64,000 nucleotides of DNA from Chrysaora quinquecirrha (lineage: Eukaryota; Cnidaria; Scyphozoa; Semaeostomeae; Pelagiidae), in NCBI GenBank assembly GCA_014526335.1, contig JACTAT010000371.1, positions 558,001 to 622,000 of the forward strand. The letters run 5' to 3'. Below the pieces are notes generated by a model, which saw only the letters and a list, made by a program, of their open reading frames with translations, did no database searches and was not told the DNA's origin. The position numbers and the translations under genes are program-made. Below, piece by piece: positions 10,701-20,826 of the stretch. Positions within the stretch are counted from its first letter, which is position 1, and each line of letters starts with the position of its first letter.

Positions 10701-12196
10701 TAGTGATTTTTTGGGAGCTCCTGAATAAAGCTCTTGTCGAATTTCATGGTTTTGAGTTTAACCCATATGGTATCATGAGTGATGAAGGTGGAGCGATTTG
10801 GTCATCCTTGAAATAAGTGTTTGGTGATCTTTTCCTACGCAGAGTAGTATCCTGCAAAGCCCATTTCAAGTTCGCAGTGGACAGGAAGTCTCTTGAACTA
10901 CCAAGCAATGCCAAAGCAGAATTCAAGTTGCTCTGCAATGACATAAGTGAAGCAGGTACACCTCTTATGTATGCAAAAGCCAAGAAGAATCTGGAAAACT
11001 TTTGTGATCAAAATGATGTTTCTCTATCAACATGGATTAAGTGGTGGGATGATCGCAAAGAGCATATATTCACAGCCTTTAAGTCATTACACAATGCTCC
11101 AAATGCTAACTTGGCAGAAGCTGGACATTCTCGTTGGACCAATATTGGGCTCATAAATCTTTCACTGATTGATGCAGCAAAGGAGGATACTATTGAAAGT
11201 ATTCGCCTTGCTGCAAGAATCAGTGCCTACAAGAAAGGATCATACGCAGGAGGTAAAGGTCCAAGTCTTTTAGAAATGTCTGTTCGTCGAGAGAATCAGC
11301 AGTTGAAACGTGCAACAATGTTTTCCAAAGAAATTTTAGCCCAAGATTTTGACGATGAAGATCTTGTAAAATCATCTGACCATAGCAAAGCAGTTTTTGT
11401 TGATGAAGACTGTTCACATCGCCCTGATCCTCCAAAGAAACCTAAACCGGAAGAGAAAAGATGTGTGGTTTATCGTTCCCACAGGTCGGAAAGATTCAAG
11501 AAGGCTTTGCAAGTTGCCACTTCATGCAGATCTGCATACAAAATTGTGCCACAAGAAAAAATAAACAATGGAGAAAGATTACATCTGCGAAGAGCATATG
11601 GTAATGGTGAAGAATTCATCCTTACGATTGATAATCTGCCAACTTGTAGCTGCAGTTTCTGTACACAAAGAGACATTTGTGTGCATATTGTTTGGGTAAT
11701 GCTTTATCTCTACAAAATTCCAGAGTCAAGTCATCTCTTACACCAAAGGGGATATCTCAATTCGGAGTTGTCATCTCTTTTTTCCCACCAATCAGGATCT
11801 TCAAAACCAGAGGAACATTCCAGTCGATCTGGACAGACACCTGAGAGTAATATAACTGGAGGATTGCAAACCCAAAGTGAGCAGAAATAGATCGTAAATG
11901 TTATGCCCATTAAGAAACGGGGAAAGGCCCCCAAATGCCAGACTTGCAAAAATACGATCAGCTGTGGGGACACGTATTTAGGCGTCCAAGGAAATAAAAC
12001 AATTGAACTTGTCAGTCGAGACCCAATTGTCAAACAGCAACCATTCTATTTTTGTGTAAAGGCACAATGTCTTCAAGTCAAGCCACCCAACTGTGATCTG
12101 ATTTTGCCACCTAGATATCTCATTCTCCCGCCAAAGTCCACTGCAGAACTCCTAAACAAAGTCGCAGACACAAAAATTCTCGCTAAAAAGGAATAA
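7628..12196 (+). pseudogene. MULE transposase (UIM, GCM/FLYWCH-like zinc finger, DDE, SWIM)
   Basis: The transposase excises and reinserts the MULE. I infer four exons. Exon 1 is 7628-7711 in the TIR, ending GAA before GTAAGA. Exon 2 is 8089-8391, ending CCCAG before GTAATT and encoding a Ser/Pro-rich acidic segment. Exon 3 is about 9099-9172 with EDEAIEKAIRESLQKE, which fits a ubiquitin-interacting motif. Exon 4 is 9688-12196. Exon 4 starts with a Cys/His zinc domain (RRIFHCGGSPVCPNDRCPH, later HTGSHTC). Catalytic Asp candidates follow in FVDAKAD and IMSDEGGA, then a SWIM zinc finger (CSCSFCTQRDICVH) and a last Cys cluster (CQTCKNT to CVKAQC). In-frame stops lie at 10814-10816 and 11888-11890, and one in exon 1, so it is inactive but only lightly decayed. 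Confidence 0.75.
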
Positions 12197-12908
12197 TCGA
12201 CGCTTTTTATCAACAGCAATTAGGTTCCAGTTTTATTAGTAATGGTTTCGTTTTATTGCTTATACTTTATATAGTCTTGTATAGTTTTACAAACTTGACA
12301 ATTGATAACTTTAAACTGTTTTAAAGTTCGTACAACGCACGAATTTGAATATTAGAGTGCCTGAAACCATTCGAGCACGTTTTTGGACTTTTTATGAAGT
12401 GTACTCTGTTTTGTTTTCAGTTTAGAATGTTGCACAATGAGAAAGGACTCGATATCAGAAAGTTTGTTATGTTAAGATGTTTTGTTGAGTTATCAAGTAG
12501 TGACTGCTGTCTTCTTGTCTCCTTTTTCGGCAGTGCTTTCTTTATAGGAGGTCAAACTGACTTGTGTTGACTTGTTGAGGGGAGGAAAGGCGAAGTTAAA
12601 GCCTTGACCTGTAAATTGAAGGAGATGTGGTTCCATAAAGCCCTAGGGGACTTATTTGATTTGGGCTTATTGAAGTCCTAACGTTAGCGTTTTGTAAGTT
12701 AGAAATTTTTAGAAATTAGAAATTAGAGCTTTTTCGGTAATTTCGCATTCTGATCAATTTCCTACTGCATACTACATACGCTAATTTCTCCAAAGCATCT
12801 CAAAAGTATACCTCCTTAATTTGGATCTCCTTATTTGATGTAGCACATCTCGTTTATAACTACGGCCCAATTAACCCGACATTTGGTGTGGAGATTGTCC
12901 CGCATTTC
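12197..12908 (+). other. MULE 3' untranslated / subterminal region
   Basis: No ORF of note between the transposase stop and the right TIR. It presumably contains the transposase 3' UTR. Confidence 0.5.
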
Positions 12909-13204
12909 TCCCAAGCCAGATTTGAAATCGAAAAGGAGGCTTTGTAACGATGGCGTCGCGTCTGGACTTGGGTTTCTTGTGTCTGTCTGGTGGCTCATAA
13001 CATTGGTTTCTGACCTGATGAGCCAGGAGCCAACCCTCTCTAGTAAATTCGTTCATTTGTTGTGAGGCATGAGATGGACGGCCCAGTAAACGTAACAAAA
13101 GATGCATGAGCCGCGAGTAAGCTTGCTTAAAAATTGGCTCAGTTTTGGCTCATGGCTCAAGAATGGCTCACGGCTCACTAAGGGCTCGGGAAATTGACAT
13201 ACTC
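12909..13204 (-). repeat. MULE right terminal inverted repeat
   Basis: Inverted copy of the left TIR. The tip carries repeated GAGCC motifs (GGCTCATGGCTCAAGAATGG and further), a pattern consistent with subterminal transposase-binding repeats (inference). Confidence 0.85.
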
Positions 13205-13213
13205 TTTGTTTTT

Positions 13214-14155
13214 CAAGATAAACTCGCTTCTCTCGTCTCTCTTTAGCCAATCTTTTAGAGAATTTCATGCAGATATGCTTAATCTTCCTTTTCCCTATAT
13301 CCCACCAGGCATGTAAATTACTAAAGTCAAGTTTTCTTAAACACCAATGATTAAAAAATGTCCTCATTTTATCAACAAAGATTTCATTTTCTAAAAGACT
13401 AGTGTTAAATTTCCAATAACCAGGTCCCCTCTTGAAATAGGTTGGTAAGTTGAAGGATATGAATGGCAAATCATGATCAGAAAAAGGAAAAGGTTTTATA
13501 TCTGCAACAGATGTTTCCTCAAACACATCTCTACTTACATAAAATCGATCAAGCCTACAAATAATTTGATTCCCAGGATTGGACCAGGTAAATACTTTAG
13601 ATGAAGGGTGAAAATGGCGAAAAATATCAAAAAGACAGTGAGATTGAATAAGGTCCTGAAGAGAGTTGATTGCAGAAGCACCAAGGACATTGTCACCACC
13701 TGATTTATCTAAGAAAATATATTTCACACAGTTAAAATCACCACCAAGAACCATAGATATACCTCTTTTAATTAGAGGTGATAAAGACTCGAAAAATTTG
13801 GCTCTCTCTGAAACATTATTTCGAGCATAAACATTGCAAAACTGAACAGCTGTATCATTCAGATCATAAATGACACTTAGAAATCTGCCTGAACTATCAT
13901 GGACAACTTTAAGATTTTCTGGAGGAATTTTTTTTTAAACAGTATACTTGCACCACAACTATAACTTGTACCTAATGAGTGAAAACAAAAGCCAGACCAT
14001 TCTTTGCCAAAAATGTCTATGTCTACCCTAGCTGAAAAATGAGTTTCTTGTAGAAAACATACATCAAAATTTTGTAGCAGTAACCAATTTAGTATTTTAT
14101 CCCTCTTATTTTTGGTTCTTAAACTGTTAAGATTGATGGAAGCACAATGGAACAT
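13214..14155 (-). pseudogene. LINE A apurinic/apyrimidinic-like endonuclease domain
   Basis: This domain nicks target DNA to prime reverse transcription. The N-terminus at 14155 has SINLNSLRTKNKRDKI and CFLQETHFSA, which includes the conserved QET motif. The segment 13754-13214 has LGGDFNCV, then RLDRFYVS and PFSDHDLPFI, the conserved GDFN, D-R-Y/F and SDH motifs of the fold. A frame change separates the two blocks near 13850. The C-terminal residues KRLAKERREKRVYLEKQ run into the MULE. Family usual length is about 230-240 residues, close to what is seen. Confidence 0.8.
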
Positions 14156-14299
14156 TTAAAATGTTGAACTAATGATTAAAGGAGATCTGGTGATAATGGA
14201 GAAAAGTTAAATAATTGCAAATTTGAAAAAATAATAATTTACTTCCATGGAGATCTTTGTTTTTTCTTCCTACTGTAGCTTTTCTTCTTTGGCCTTGTT

Positions 14300-15392
14300 T
14301 CTTTTACTGTTCCTTCCAAAGAAGTATGAGATCTTTTTGATCCAGTCGAAAAAATGGAGCCATCAGAATCATACTGGCCATTTTCAGAAGACTCTTCAGC
14401 ATTTGATACACGGCTGTATTGGCAATGGAAGATTCGCTTCTGCTTACTGGTGCTGGTTCAGATTTCTTTTTTGCTTCATTCTTCTTCTTCAAAACTTCAG
14501 ACACATTTTGAAAATTAAATTTTGGTACTTGCACTGAAGATCTTGCACTACTGAAGAGGGTAAATCGAGTAGTGACTGCTGAAGTAGGAGCTTTAAAATT
14601 CAATGATAAAGATGGCGTTGGAAACAATGATTGAGATTTTGCTTGTGAATTCTGAGAAGCGGTAGCACCGTTTGAAGAAGAAACAGGGAGCAGTTGAGTA
14701 GGCTGCTGATTTGGAGCTGGAACCTGAGTCTCTGTAACGGGGCTCTCTGGGACCCAGCCAACACACTCATCTGTGGAATGAGATGCTGCACGGTACAAAG
14801 AGCAATGCCTAACATCTTCACATCAACTTGACATATGTCCAGACTTTCCAAAGTTGAAACAGCGGACTTTGTTGCAACTATTGGCAAGATGATTAGGAGA
14901 ATCACATCTTCGACATGTCTTCACCTGGTTGCCATACCTCACTGAGAGAGCAAATTTACCAATGTACAACCAGCTTGGAATGTTGTCACTCAGGATCATT
15001 CGAAAATGACGTAACCCATTTTGAATAGAAGGATGACGAGGCAGATGTCTATATCTTGAACCCAGAATCTCACCATAAGGTTTCAAATGTTTCACAATGA
15101 CATCATTTTCAAGTTCATAAGGAGCATTGTATATAGAAACATACGTAAACGGGACATCCACATCACTGAAGAAAAGGTGTAGAGTTGATGTTTCTAACTT
15201 TCCCAATCGAAGCAGTTCATCTTTAATCTTGCGTGTTGCAAAGGAGACCAAGTAAGAACTCTCATCTGAACGTTGAACGGATCGAGCCAAATATCCTTTA
15301 GATTCGAGAGCTTCATAAACATCTGAACAAAGAACTGTCCCAACTGCATCAAATTTAAGAAGTACTGTAGTTGGTCTTCTGAAGTTTGCCAT
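14300..15392 (-). pseudogene. LINE A ORF1 protein with zinc knuckles
   Basis: RNA-binding ORF1 of LINE A. I choose the Met at 15392 (MANFRRPTTVLLKF); residues before it in the longer open frame come from the BEL junction. The middle part has VSIYNAPYELENDVIV and RHFRMILSDNIPSWLYIG, shared in pattern with the LINE at 104-568. Cys clusters are CRRCDSPNHLANSC and CFNFGKSGH, the second degenerate. After a frameshift near 14823 the protein continues as a Ser/Gln/Asn-rich tail (14798-14304). Confidence 0.7.
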
Positions 15393-15437
15393 AATTTCAA
15401 AGAAGCAAGAAATCCGAAAAAAATTAAAATTACCGGT

Positions 15438-16219
15438 CAACAGAGAATTGAATGGAAATAGGATTAGAAAAAGCTCCATGGTTTGGGAGATTTCATGAGC
15501 GTATTGTTCAGTTATTGAAAAGATGCCTCAGGAAGATCCTTGGGAATGGCAGGCTGAATTTGAATAACTTACGACAGTCATTACAGAAGTAGAAGGAGTT
15601 TTAAATTCCAGACCCTTAACTTTTGTTTCAGCGGATGATATGGAAGAGCCATTAACACCAGCGCATCTCGTTTGACAGGAGAATTCTAACACTTTCAAAC
15701 AAAGAAGAATTCGACAAGGAAGATAACTTTGATTTATCTACCGTAGAGAAAAGAGCGCGTTACTTGAACACTTTGCTTGGCCATTTCTGGTCAAGATGGA
15801 GTAATGAATATTTACTTAGTCTATGAGAATATCATCGAGAAACCGAGAAAAATACTGATGAAAGAGAGATTCAGTCAGGAGATATTGTTATTGTCAAGGA
15901 AGCAAATATACCTAGGGGACGCTGGAAACTTGCATGCATTGAAAATCTAACTCCAAGCCATGATGGAAAAGTGAGAGGAGCAATTGTCAGAATAGTTAAC
16001 TCTCAAGGAAAATCTACGCGCCTTCGAAGACCACTTCAAGCTTTTTTTCCTGTTGAAGTTCCACGGAAACACCAGAATGGAACCCCTAAATCAGACAGCT
16101 CCACTGAAAACGATAGCATTGCGACTACTCAAGAGCAAATTTTTAAACGTCCAAGAAGACAAGCAGCAAAAAACGCCGATGTGATTAGACAATTCATTGA
16201 TCAATCTGCCTCTGATTGA
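15438..16219 (+). pseudogene. BEL/Pao integrase C-terminal region
   Basis: This is the end of a BEL/Pao pol polyprotein, which inserts the cDNA into the genome. I see QQRIEWK, then KAPWFGRFHERIV, a series of stops, then EKRARYLNTLLGHFWSRW and the C-terminal strand-rich domain GDIVIVKEANIPRGRWKLA leading to RRPLQAFFPVEV. These are hallmark blocks of BEL integrases. Frameshifts occur near 15462 and 15600 and a stop lies near 15820. The element is cut at its 5' side by LINE A and continues into its 3' LTR. Confidence 0.85.
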
Positions 16220-16221
16220 TC

Positions 16222-16231
16222 AAGGGGGGAG
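16222..16231 (+). other. BEL polypurine tract
   Basis: AAGGGGGGAG sits directly before the LTR start TGTAAAATATT, the usual place for plus-strand priming. Confidence 0.7.
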
Positions 16232-16525
16232 TGTAAAATATTACCCCCCCTCCTTGCTTTTAGACTACGTAAATAGACTGTTCTGTTTTTTTTATTGAAT
16301 TGAACCTGAGTTGAACCTAGAGCCTGTAGTGAGTATTACACACAAAGTTATTCTTATCGAAATATATATCTACGAATCGAATCTAGAGTTAAATAAATAC
16401 AGTCTTCTTGTAAATAGTGTATATAGTATTTTTGTAATTGAGTTTAACCTTCATGAGATTGAGCCTAGAGTCTAAAAAAGAGTTGATTGCTTCGGAGTCT
16501 ACATTTGAGCACCTATTTCTTAACA
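16232..16525 (+). repeat. BEL 3' LTR (294 bp)
   Basis: It starts TGTAAAATAT after the polypurine tract and ends CTTAACA, matching the TG..CA rule. The next bases CATTAGTACTATTGG belong to the U1 3' flank, so the element landed just downstream of U1. Only one LTR is in the window. Confidence 0.7.
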
Positions 16526-16542
16526 CATTAGTACTATTGGAA

Positions 16543-16674
16543 GGGGACTAACGCATGTCCCCACTACCAGAAATTGTACGGTCGAGTTACCAACGTTTGC
16601 GGTAATCGCAGGGGTCAGCCAAACCAAACTGCAATGGAAAGGCCTCGCCCTGGAAGAATCTCCTTGTTGATCAA
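16543..16674 (-). ncRNA. U1 snRNA, 5'-truncated by a LINE (second copy)
   Basis: The minus strand carries the same U1 segment as 1747-1885: GATCAACAAGG, CCAGGGCGAGGCC, CTGACCCCTGCGATTACC, AATTTCTGG and a partly deleted 3' stem. It is cut at the same place, about U1 nt 26, by an oligo(A) run that ends the LINE at 16675-26465. Independent copies with the same junction indicate site-specific insertion. Confidence 0.85.
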
Positions 16675-16689
16675 TTTTTTTTTGAGCTA

Positions 16690-17178
16690 GGCACATGCCT
16701 ACGCTCGTTTAATTTTATCTGAAAACTTAACATATTTACAGGTTAAAATAATTTAATTAAATAAGTTATGAAATTGTTCATTTGAAATATATGTTTATTT
16801 ATAAATGTTCATGGTATATTAATATTACTGAATTGTCCATTTTTAATTTCAAATACATATTTAACTAAATTATTTTCAACTACAACTAACTATTCTAATA
16901 AACTGAATACTACAACAACAACTATAACTACAACTAATCTTAATATATTACTTACTTAACTAATGATAAAACTACAAATAAAGAAATTAATAAAATACTT
17001 AACAGCAATTTAAATTACCTAATTAAACTAACCTAAGCAAACCCAATACTATAAAATTCTAATGTTTAACCCAAATGAATAAACTAATTAATTCAAACGT
17101 TGAAACAAGTAAATAAACAATTTAATAAACGCAATAATAATTCATAAAATTTACGGAAATAAAAGGAAAGACGGAAAA
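16690..17178 (-). other. LINE B1 3' UTR
   Basis: Very AT-rich, with several AATTAA-type strings and no ORF. It ends in oligo(A) at the U1 junction. Confidence 0.55.
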
Positions 17179-18798
17179 GTGAAGCAAGAAAAAAAGGAGA
17201 CAGAAAAAAAAACAGAAATCGGGGAAATGGAAACGAGGCAATTCTCAGGGGACATTGATTTAGAGTTTTTGATCCTCAAGGGAAGCAAGGACGCCATTTT
17301 ACACCATTTTTGTTCAAAAAGATTGAGAGATTCAACATCTTGTGAAGCAGTGAAATGTAGTTCTTTGAACTTGGAAATAACCTTTAAGACGAATCTATTT
17401 TTCCAGTCATCTCTTTTGTTGTAAAAAATGATTTCATTTCTTGTTTTCCAAATGACTGAAAATGCTGCATCTCTTAAAAAGTTTTCTACAGGTAAGTTGG
17501 ATTTACAAATGTTGTTTAGATTGAGGGAAGGGTTGATTTTCTTAACAAGTTTGAATACAAATGTTTACTGACAGGGGTACAATTGAAAAAAACATGAAGG
17601 GAAGTATCATCATAGGAATTGCATCTTTGACACGTGGGGGTTTGAACAATCCTATGTCTATATAATCTTTCATAGGTAGGGAGGCAAAGTTGAATGAACT
17701 TCCACTGAATGTTGGCAGATGTTCTGTCATGATTTCTTTTAAATAAAGTTTTCAAGAGTCCTGGCCAATTGATAAACCCAATTTTTTGCTCTCAAAAAAC
17801 TCTAAATTTCTGAGCAATAACATTTTGATCTTTCAAGCTGAGCATATTGTATATTGTTTTGAGATGAAAATAAAACATATTCATCATTTGTATTTTTAAT
17901 ATAAAAGTCATCAGATAAACTTCTTTCATTGCTGCACTCAGTTGTTACTTTTTCTTTCCATTCAGGGAGTAGACGTGATTTCAAATTGGAGTAAAAATTG
18001 TCAGAGAAACCAGAAGGGATTAATTCATTCATGGCATTGGAAGGTAAGAATCCGGTTGTAAATTCATAACAAATATCTCGTAATGTTGTAATGTTAGCTT
18101 GTATCGAAGCATTACTGGTATCAACATGTGTGAAATAGTTGTCAAATATGGGTTCATAGTATATGCTTTCAATGTCAGTAGGTTTTAATCTAGCTTGCGA
18201 AAAATTGGAAGAAAACATTTTATTACATGTCTGTAAAGCTGGGGTACATGTTTAATTTGAATTGGACGTAAGAAACATTTGCATGTTTTGGCACCAATGT
18301 TATAGTTCTTATACTTGTCAAAGTTTAAGGCGAACAGTGCTTTCCATTTAGACTGATTGTCAGTTTGAAGATATTTTGAAATCCAAGATAATTTAATGGC
18401 ATCAGCTTTCTTTTCAATATCTATTATGTCCAAGCCTCCTAATTCATATGGAAGTCTTGCTAGTGTACGCTTAATAAGATCTTTTTTATTCTGATAAATG
18501 AACTTCCAATGTCTGTCATTAATTTTTTTGAGGACCCACTGGGGAAGAGGATATATGGCTGCAGTGTACCAGAAGACCGAACTGGCCAGCTGGTTTGCAA
18601 CCACAGCTCTCCCCCTCAAGGAAAGATCATGAAAAGTCCAAAGGTCTAAGGTTTTTATGAATTTCTTTACACGTGGGTCCCAAGTTTCTTTTTCTTTCAA
18701 AATAGGGCCAGGAAAAACACCAAGGATTTTTAATGCTGCCCTGCCCCATTTTAAATTATATGGATTATCTGATCTGTCTTTGTATCTACCATTATAAT
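17179..18798 (-). pseudogene. LINE B1 pol C-terminus (thumb to zinc finger)
   Basis: The C-terminal third of ORF2. It has NPYNLKWG and LDLWTFHDLSLRGRAVVANQLASS, then VLKKINDRHWKFIYQNKKDLIKR and LGGLDIIDIEKKADAIKLSWI, the usual post-RT blocks of L1/Tx1 elements. After a frame change comes PIFDNYFT, then a zinc-binding motif CQRCNSYDDTSLHVFFNC at about 17600-17650. The tail to about 17179 is open in another frame. At least two frameshifts and a stop (near 17800) break it. Confidence 0.75.
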
Positions 18799-18878
18799 AG
18801 CGCGTTAGCCAAGAGCTAAAAATAAATATTATGTCATGCTTGCAAAGCAGTTTGGGATCGAAGTGCGGACAAACACAA
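18799..18878 (+). repeat. ISL2EU left terminal inverted repeat
   Basis: Composite: a terminal 12-bp block and an inner block around GGGATCGAAGTGCGGACAAAC, each matching the reverse complement of 23239-23309, with a variable middle. Confidence 0.75.
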
Positions 18879-18901
18879 CATCCAACATTCTTCATCATGT
18901 C

Positions 18902-20506
18902 ATGGCTGCCAAAAAAGGAGCAACAAAGCATTGTTGTTGGGGAAAATGCAATTCTGACTCAAGGTATTCTGAACGGCTGCCAGAAAATGTTTATTTCATT
19001 CGTTTTCCAAAGCCAGGAGCATTTAAAGATGGCATGACTGACTGGCAGAAGCAACAAGAAACGCAGAAAACTGAGAAGTGTAAGCGGTGGATTCACGCTT
19101 GCGGTGGCAAATCATTTACATTGTCGCATATCAAGAAGGACACATACATCTGTTCCTTGCATTTTGTTGGAGGAAATGGACCAACAGTTATAAATCCAGA
19201 TCCTATCATCGCTACATCCTCAAAAGAAACAACTTCAAAGGTTAATAAGACAAGGAAGGCACAGAAAGACCGAACTTTATTACTAGGCCACCCATCATCA
19301 ACTCGAAAACGAAAGCTAGAAGACGACACCGGCCTATATGATAACAACTTTGAGAGTCAAGATGAAGATGAATCGTGTTCCCGCGATGACACACAGTTAG
19401 AAATTGATGATCAAAATCTGGAGCCATTTAAAAAAGATCAGGAAACACAAACTGTGTATGATAGGCATATCCTAGGGGCAAAGGTGGAAACAATGATGCT
19501 TAGGAACAAGGTAATGTTGATTGAAGATGCTAAAACTGTTAAAAGTGTTGAAAATCTCATGTCAGCTGATGTTATACTTGCAGATGAAAACCAAAGTAAA
19601 TATTTTATTGGCTTATTTCCAAGAGAGTTTGACATTTTATATGAATTTCTTGGCCCTGCAAAATTTGAATTAACATACTGGAAACATCGCAACAGTGTCA
19701 AAAAAGTAGATGTGCAAGAACCGAAAGAACCAAAGTGTTTGAGTATAAGGGATTAACTCTTCGTAACACTCGTAAGACTACGTAGAGGTTTCAATTATGT
19801 TACAATGTCTCATTTTGATGGAGTGAGTGCAACTTACTTAAGTAATATTTTTATCACATGGATTATGTTTCTGTTCCATCATTTTAAAGACCACGAGGAC
19901 TTGATGTTTCCTGAGAGACATGCATTTCACAGAACTAAACCTGCAATTTTCAGGAAATTCAAAAACATCAGTGCATAGACTGATGTTAGACTGATGTTGT
20001 CTATAGACTGCACAGAGTTCAAATGTGAGGTTCCATGTGATTATGGAAAACAAGGTAACATGTATTCAGTATATAAGCACGATACAACTATGAAATGCCT
20101 TATCGCTGTAAATCCAAATGGAGCTGCAGTGTTTGTATCAGATCTGTTTGAAGGCAGTGCAGATGATGTTAAAGTTTTTCAGACCTGTGGAATTTTGCGA
20201 CACGTAAATCCTGGGGACAGTTTTTTGGTTGACAAAGGATTTACAGTACAAGACCTGTTATTGCCATTGCAAGCAAAAATATTTATTCCTCCATTTCTTG
20301 GTAAACGAGAATCATTCACTAAAGAGGAAATTGTTCTAACAAAGTGCATTGCAAAAGCTCGTATTCATGTGGAACGATTTAATGAGAGATTGAAAAAGTT
20401 CAGACTGCTTGATCGTACTATTCCTTTAGTATTAGCGCCAATTGCATCCCAATTGGTTTTTGTGTCCTGTTGCCTGGTAAATTTTCAAGATCTACTATGC
20501 AAGTGA
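18902..20506 (+). pseudogene. THAP-domain DDE transposase of ISL2EU
   Basis: This protein should bind the element ends through its THAP finger and catalyse transposition. I choose the Met at 18902 because the THAP domain starts there (C-C-W-G-K-C at residues 9-14); upstream codons lie in the TIR. THAP residues visible are the C2 pair, the Trp in RWIHACGG and CSLHF. An acidic linker follows, then the DDE_4-type core: IDCTEF (first Asp), LVDKGF (second Asp) and RIHVERFNERLK (Glu). The whole 535-codon span is one frame, with two nonsense codons: TAA at 19754-19756 and TAG at 19976-19978. It is a young pseudogene, or read through as two pieces. Confidence 0.85.
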
Positions 20507-20826
20507 TAATTTATGTCTTATAATTTAAAAATAAATATTTGGTATTAATGGAAGACTTAAATTAACAAGAAGGGGTCACAATAACTTTGTACCCCCTACT
20601 TCGATACAGTAGAGTCCCATATATAAGTAGTCAGGTTTTAAGTAGTCTTGCCCAAGACTATTTCGATTCGGGTTCACAGTGTTTTATGGAACTGCGCAGG
20701 AGTGAGGATAAGCCGCGGATAAGCTACGGTTTCTTATAACAGGGTTTCTTATAGAAAAAAATGAGTGTAGATTCTTATAAAAAACGTGTATTCTAAATGT
20801 TATACAAAGATTGTCAGTATGGTATG

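Larger units (their letters stand above)
7467..13204 (+). mobile_element. MULE (Mutator-like) DNA transposon, both ends present
   Basis: A 5738-bp Mutator-like element lies between 9-bp direct repeats TTTGTTTTT at 7458-7466 and 13205-13213. The long terminal inverted repeats are 7467-7702 and about 12909-13204. They share segments such as GGTTGGCTC.TGGCTCATCAGG and CAGAAACCAATGTTATGAGCC. The right TIR has about 35 extra bp of GAGCC-type subrepeats at the tip. Mutator-like elements are known for 8-11-bp duplications and often long TIRs, which fits. The internal gene runs on the plus strand. Confidence 0.85.
6295..15430 (-). mobile_element. Tx1/L1-like LINE, nearly complete, split by a MULE (LINE A)
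   Basis: A minus-strand non-LTR retrotransposon with ORF1 (15392-14300), APE endonuclease (14155-13214) and reverse transcriptase (7457-6295). It is interrupted by the MULE at 7467-13204. When the transposon and one 9-bp repeat are removed, the reading frame runs directly from VYLEKQ into IRIMQESRQ, so the LINE was intact there when the MULE arrived. Its 3' end is lost: the RT stops about 15 codons after the YADD catalytic motif near 6298-6350. Its 5' end lies against BEL integrase sequence at about 15430. Confidence 0.8.

Noticed and set aside
13005..13030. CTGATGAG in the MULE right TIR as a hammerhead
   Set aside because: No GAAA with a matching stem II within reach on either strand.
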